Below, one piece after another: positions 5,532 to 7,292 of a DNA stretch of 7,292 bases (position 1 is the first letter of the stretch; each line of letters begins with the position of its first letter). The position numbers were made by a program, and so were the translations under genes. The notes under the pieces were generated by a model, which was not told where the DNA came from, did no database searches, and worked only from the letters and a program-made list of their open reading frames with translations. The stretch is from positions 1 to 7,292 of the forward strand of contig CAVCIU010000064.1 in the NCBI GenBank assembly GCA_963602355.1. The letters are read 5' to 3'. Origin of the DNA: UBA791 sp963602355. Its GTDB lineage: Bacteria > Cyanobacteriota > Vampirovibrionia > Gastranaerophilales > Gastranaerophilaceae.

Positions 5532-6803
5532 ATGCTTTGGTACGTATTCAACTTAATAGTAATATTCATTCTAGTTTTGCTGTTCATCGTTGTAAGATCT
5601 ACAAACAGACAATGGCAAAAAACAGACTTGTTCATTGAAGATGCTGCAAACATTGTGGAATCAATTCGTTCTGGTAACTTGTCAAAAAAGATTGGCAAGA
5701 TTGATTCTACATCTGGTGAAGCCCTTGCCGATAGCATTAACCAACTTATTGATACTTTAAAAGAAACAGAAGAAAAAGTTAAAGAACAACAAACAGAATT
5801 GATGAAACAAAATAGATTTTTGGAAAGTGTTTTGAACTCTCTTTCTGACGGTCTTATTATCGTTGACAAAAATTCTAATATTATAAAAGTTACTCCAAAA
5901 ATTTCAAATTGGTTTGGTCAAAGCAATAAAAAACTTATGGGTAAAAATGTGTTTGAATTCATTGAACCAACTCAACAAGCTTCAATTGAAACATTACACA
6001 ACACAGAAGTTTATATCAAAACATATTCATCAGACTTGTTTGAAGCGACAGCATTAAGATTAAATGTAGAAGATAGAGTTAGTAGATATATTATCTTGAT
6101 TAGAAACGTAACAAACCAAAAAGAACTAGAAAAATTGAGAGAAGACTTTGTAGCAACACTTACTCACGATTTGAAGGTTCCTATTGTTGCAGAATCTAAT
6201 ATGTTAGACTTCTTGAGCAACGGCACATTTGGTGAAATCAATGACAAACAAAGAGAAGTTTTAAGTAAGATGAAAGCTTCCAATAGCGAACTTATTGAAC
6301 TTGTACAAATGCTTCTTGAAACATATAAGAGCAATAACACAACAATTGAATTGTACAAAGAAGAAACAAGCTTGAATGAATTCTTGGAAGAAGTTATTGA
6401 TGAAATGAGACCACTAGCTGAAAAGAACGATATTCAATTAAACTTTACAGCCCCTCAAAACACTATTGTGAATATCGATAGATTACAATTTAAACGTGTA
6501 ATCAAAAACCTTATCCAAAATGCTCTTTCATATTCAGAATCATCAAACGATATTGATATCAAGACAAATATACAAGGCGGAAATGTTTATATTTCTGTAA
6601 TCGACTACGGTAAAGGTATTAGCCCTAAAGATATCGGATTGGTATTTAATAAATATTTCTCAACATCTAAAAAATATAGAAAAATTGGTACAGGTTTAGG
6701 CTTGTACTTGTCAAAACAAATCATTGAAGCACACGACGGCGAAATCACTGTAACAAGTGAAGAAGGTGTTTTGACAGAATTTAAGATTAAATTAGGTATT
6801 TAG
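5532..6803 (+). CDS. Membrane-anchored PAS sensor histidine kinase
   Basis: This 423-residue kinase autophosphorylates on histidine and would pass phosphate to a response regulator. Residues 3-22 form one membrane span with almost nothing before it, so there is no external sensor. A HAMP-like segment (about 23-75, with IRSGNLSKKI) and a short coiled coil (76-95) lead to a PAS domain (about 96-195, with SLSDGLIIVDKNSNIIKVTP). The HisKA box is FVATLTHDLKVPIV, phospho-acceptor H212. The ATPase domain shows the N-box NLIQNALSYS (N326, N330), DYGKGI (G1, 358-363), an F-box FNKYF (372-376) and GTGLGLYLSK (386-395). All catalytic residues are present. The signal is probably sensed inside the cell through PAS. 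It is divergent from fliO, and its stop codon is followed one base later by a repeat. No response regulator is in the window. Confidence 0.95.
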   Translation: MLWYVFNLIVIFILVLLFIVVRSTNRQWQKTDLFIEDAANIVESIRSGNLSKKIGKIDSTSGEALADSINQLIDTLKETEEKVKEQQTELMKQNRFLESVLNSLSDGLIIVDKNSNIIKVTPKISNWFGQSNKKLMGKNVFEFIEPTQQASIETLHNTEVYIKTYSSDLFEATALRLNVEDRVSRYIILIRNVTNQKELEKLREDFVATLTHDLKVPIVAESNMLDFLSNGTFGEINDKQREVLSKMKASNSELIELVQMLLETYKSNNTTIELYKEETSLNEFLEEVIDEMRPLAEKNDIQLNFTAPQNTIVNIDRLQFKRVIKNLIQNALSYSESSNDIDIKTNIQGGNVYISVIDYGKGISPKDIGLVFNKYFSTSKKYRKIGTGLGLYLSKQIIEAHDGEITVTSEEGVLTEFKIKLGI

Positions 6804-6804
6804 T

Positions 6805-6877
6805 GCGAGTGAGCAGAGGCTGGAACGCTTTTGCAAAAGTTGACAAAACTATTTTGCAAAACGCGGAATTGCCGTTT
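6805..6877. repeat. 73-bp dispersed repeat, copy 1
   Basis: It runs from GCGAGTGAGCAGAGG to GAATTGCCGTTT and matches 7014-7086 at all but two of 73 positions. It begins one base after the kinase stop codon and is clearly more GC-rich (about 45%) than its surroundings. It contains the palindrome CTTTTGCAAAAG (6828-6839) and a second TTTTGCAAAA (6852-6861). Because TTTTGCAAAA is self-complementary the two copies can pair, forming a hairpin about 33 nt across that could end the kinase transcript. Confidence 0.9.
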
Positions 6878-6992
6878 GACAAAGCGAACAGTTGAGCTGT
6901 AGCGAAACTTGTGAGCCTGTCTCCGTAGTTGACTTTAAGCCGTTAGGCATGTTATCCCGTTTAATGCCTTACGGATAAAAGGAAACGTAGTG
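6878..6992. other. Non-repeated spacer with a long stem-loop (6940-6974)
   Basis: This 115-bp stretch separates the first repeat copy from the second. CCGTTAGGCAT (6940-6950) pairs with ATGCCTTACGG (6964-6974) over 11 positions with a single T/T mismatch and a 13-nt loop. A short ACAG/CTGT stem lies near 6888-6900. No T-run follows, and no protein or known RNA family is recognised. It could be an intact middle part of a longer element whose ends are the repeats. Confidence 0.55.
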
Positions 6993-7028
6993 TAACGCGA
7001 ACGAGTAAGACGCGCGAGTGAGCAGAGG
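6993..7028. repeat. 36-bp repeat, copy 1
   Basis: It starts TAACGCGAACGAGTAAGACG and ends GTGAGCAGAGG, identical to 7086-7121. Its last 15 bases are also the first 15 of the 73-bp repeat, so the two repeats form one continuous unit here with a 93-bp period. Confidence 0.9.
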
Positions 7029-7086
7029 CTGGAGCGCTTTTGCAAAAGTTGATAAAACTATTTTGCAAAACGCGGAATTGCCGTTT
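7014..7086. repeat. 73-bp dispersed repeat, copy 2
   Basis: It differs from copy 1 at two positions (A to G at 7033, C to T at 7051). It keeps the CTTTTGCAAAAG palindrome (7037-7048) and the second TTTTGCAAAA (7061-7070). The A to G change adds a G-C pair at the foot of the inverted repeat. It starts 209 bp after copy 1. Confidence 0.9.
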
Positions 7087-7121
7087 AACGCGAACGAGTA
7101 AGACGCGCGAGTGAGCAGAGG
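7086..7121. repeat. 36-bp repeat, copy 2, with truncated third start of the 73-bp repeat
   Basis: It is identical to 6993-7028. The final 15 bases (7107-7121) are the start of a third 73-bp repeat that stops after CAGAGG, where sequence diverges to GTAGAATTG. This is what a partly duplicated tandem array, or an element broken by a later insertion, would leave. Confidence 0.88.
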
Positions 7122-7132
7122 GTAGAATTGTC

Positions 7133-7154
7133 ATTCCGGACTCCGATCCGGAAT
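7133..7154. repeat. Short palindromic intergenic repeat (ATTCCGGA / TCCGGAAT)
   Basis: ATTCCGGA (7133-7140) and TCCGGAAT (7147-7154) form a perfect 8-bp stem with the 6-nt loop CTCCGA. Near-identical palindromes with this arm sequence are, from memory, common in intergenic regions of many bacterial genomes (REP-like elements). No T-run follows, so it is not a clear terminator. Only one copy is in the window. Confidence 0.6.
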
Positions 7155-7183
7155 CTGAGGTTGATGAATGGATAATGCGCTCT

Positions 7184-7211
7184 TTGGTCAGATTTTGAAA
7201 CATGCTATAAT
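7184..7211 (+). promoter_or_regulatory. Extended -10 promoter for a gene starting beyond the right edge
   Basis: TGCTATAAT (7203-7211) is a perfect extended -10 (TGn then TATAAT). TTGGTC (7184-7189, 16-bp spacing) or TTTGGT (7183-7188, 17-bp spacing) is a weak -35, which an extended -10 can tolerate. Transcription would start near 7218 and give a leader of about 75 nt ending at the ribosome-binding site at 7279-7284. An imperfect inverted repeat, CATGCTATAATTG (7201-7213) and CAATTGTACATG (7234-7245), overlaps the -10 and could be a regulator site. Confidence 0.6.
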
Positions 7212-7278
7212 TGGATTGCTTCGCATATGCTCGCAATTGTACATGTCAAGTAATTAGTTACATTTTACTTAGAATAAA

Positions 7279-7284
7279 AAGGAG
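7279..7284 (+). promoter_or_regulatory. Ribosome-binding site of a gene just outside the window
   Basis: AAGGAG is followed by eight bases to the window end, so a start codon is expected at or very near position 7293. No start codon is visible inside the window after it. The gene's identity is unknown. Confidence 0.65.
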
Positions 7285-7292
7285 AAAAGTAA

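Noticed and set aside
5489..5869. Minus-strand 126-residue reading frame opposite the histidine kinase start
   Set aside because: It is antisense to the clear TM-HAMP part of the kinase, is rich in serine and phenylalanine as expected of a complement, and matches no family.
6804..7121. CRISPR array
   Set aside because: Only two full copies of long, overlapping repeats with unequal periods (209 and 93 bp). There are no regular spacers and no cas genes.
6961..7236. Minus-strand 91-residue reading frame
   Set aside because: It consists largely of translated repeat sequence (the peptide SAHSRVLLVRV appears twice), has no ribosome-binding site and resembles no protein family.

Overview
The window is AT-rich (roughly one third G+C by eye). 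It carries seven complete protein genes, one gene cut by the left edge, and a repeat-filled spacer ending in the promoter and ribosome-binding site of a gene that starts just outside. The gene set suggests an anaerobic, outer-membrane-bearing bacterium. KdsC implies Kdo/LPS synthesis, and the VKOR-DsbA fusion is typical of cyanobacteria and relatives. QueH is the cobalamin-independent queuosine enzyme, and the small DUF6485-type cysteine-rich protein is common in gut anaerobes. A non-photosynthetic cyanobacterial relative (Vampirovibrionia / Gastranaerophilales) fits best, but this is inference from gene content, not a phylogenetic result.

Layout, minus strand, in transcription order (right to left). 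(1) fliO-like gene (5467-4922) then a kdsC-type phosphatase (4904-4413), 17 bp apart. (2) A strong sigma70-type promoter (TTGCCA-N17-TATAAT, 4361-4389) heads a four-gene operon: lysC aspartokinase (4321-3050), VKOR-DsbA disulfide-forming fusion (3032-1818), queH (1840-1286, overlapping the previous gene by 23 bp) and DUF6485-like (1269-1069). (3) A near-consensus promoter (TTGACA-N17-TACGAT, 986-1014) starts the ribosomal protein cluster: rpsJ (S10, 916-599), a structured 165-bp spacer, and rplC (L3, start at 433, cut by the window edge). On the plus strand, divergent from fliO, lies a membrane PAS-histidine kinase (5532-6803) with no response regulator in view.

From 6804 to 7292 no gene is seen. 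The span holds a 73-bp repeat present twice (the first copy begins one base after the kinase stop codon), a 36-bp repeat overlapping it, a long imperfect hairpin, a short ATTCCGGA/TCCGGAAT palindromic repeat, and then an extended -10 promoter with a leader ending in AAGGAG eight bases before the window edge.

The genes cover lysine/threonine/methionine-branch amino-acid synthesis, envelope oxidative folding, tRNA queuosine modification, LPS precursor synthesis, a flagellar/type III export accessory protein and signal transduction. The observations most worth checking are an internal Shine-Dalgarno plus ATG in lysC that would produce a separate regulatory subunit, a perfect 14-bp palindrome between the lysC promoter and its start codon, alternative pairings in the rpsJ-rplC spacer, an isolated FliO-like gene, and the repeat block. 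I did not find convincing evidence for a wholly new defence or mobile system.
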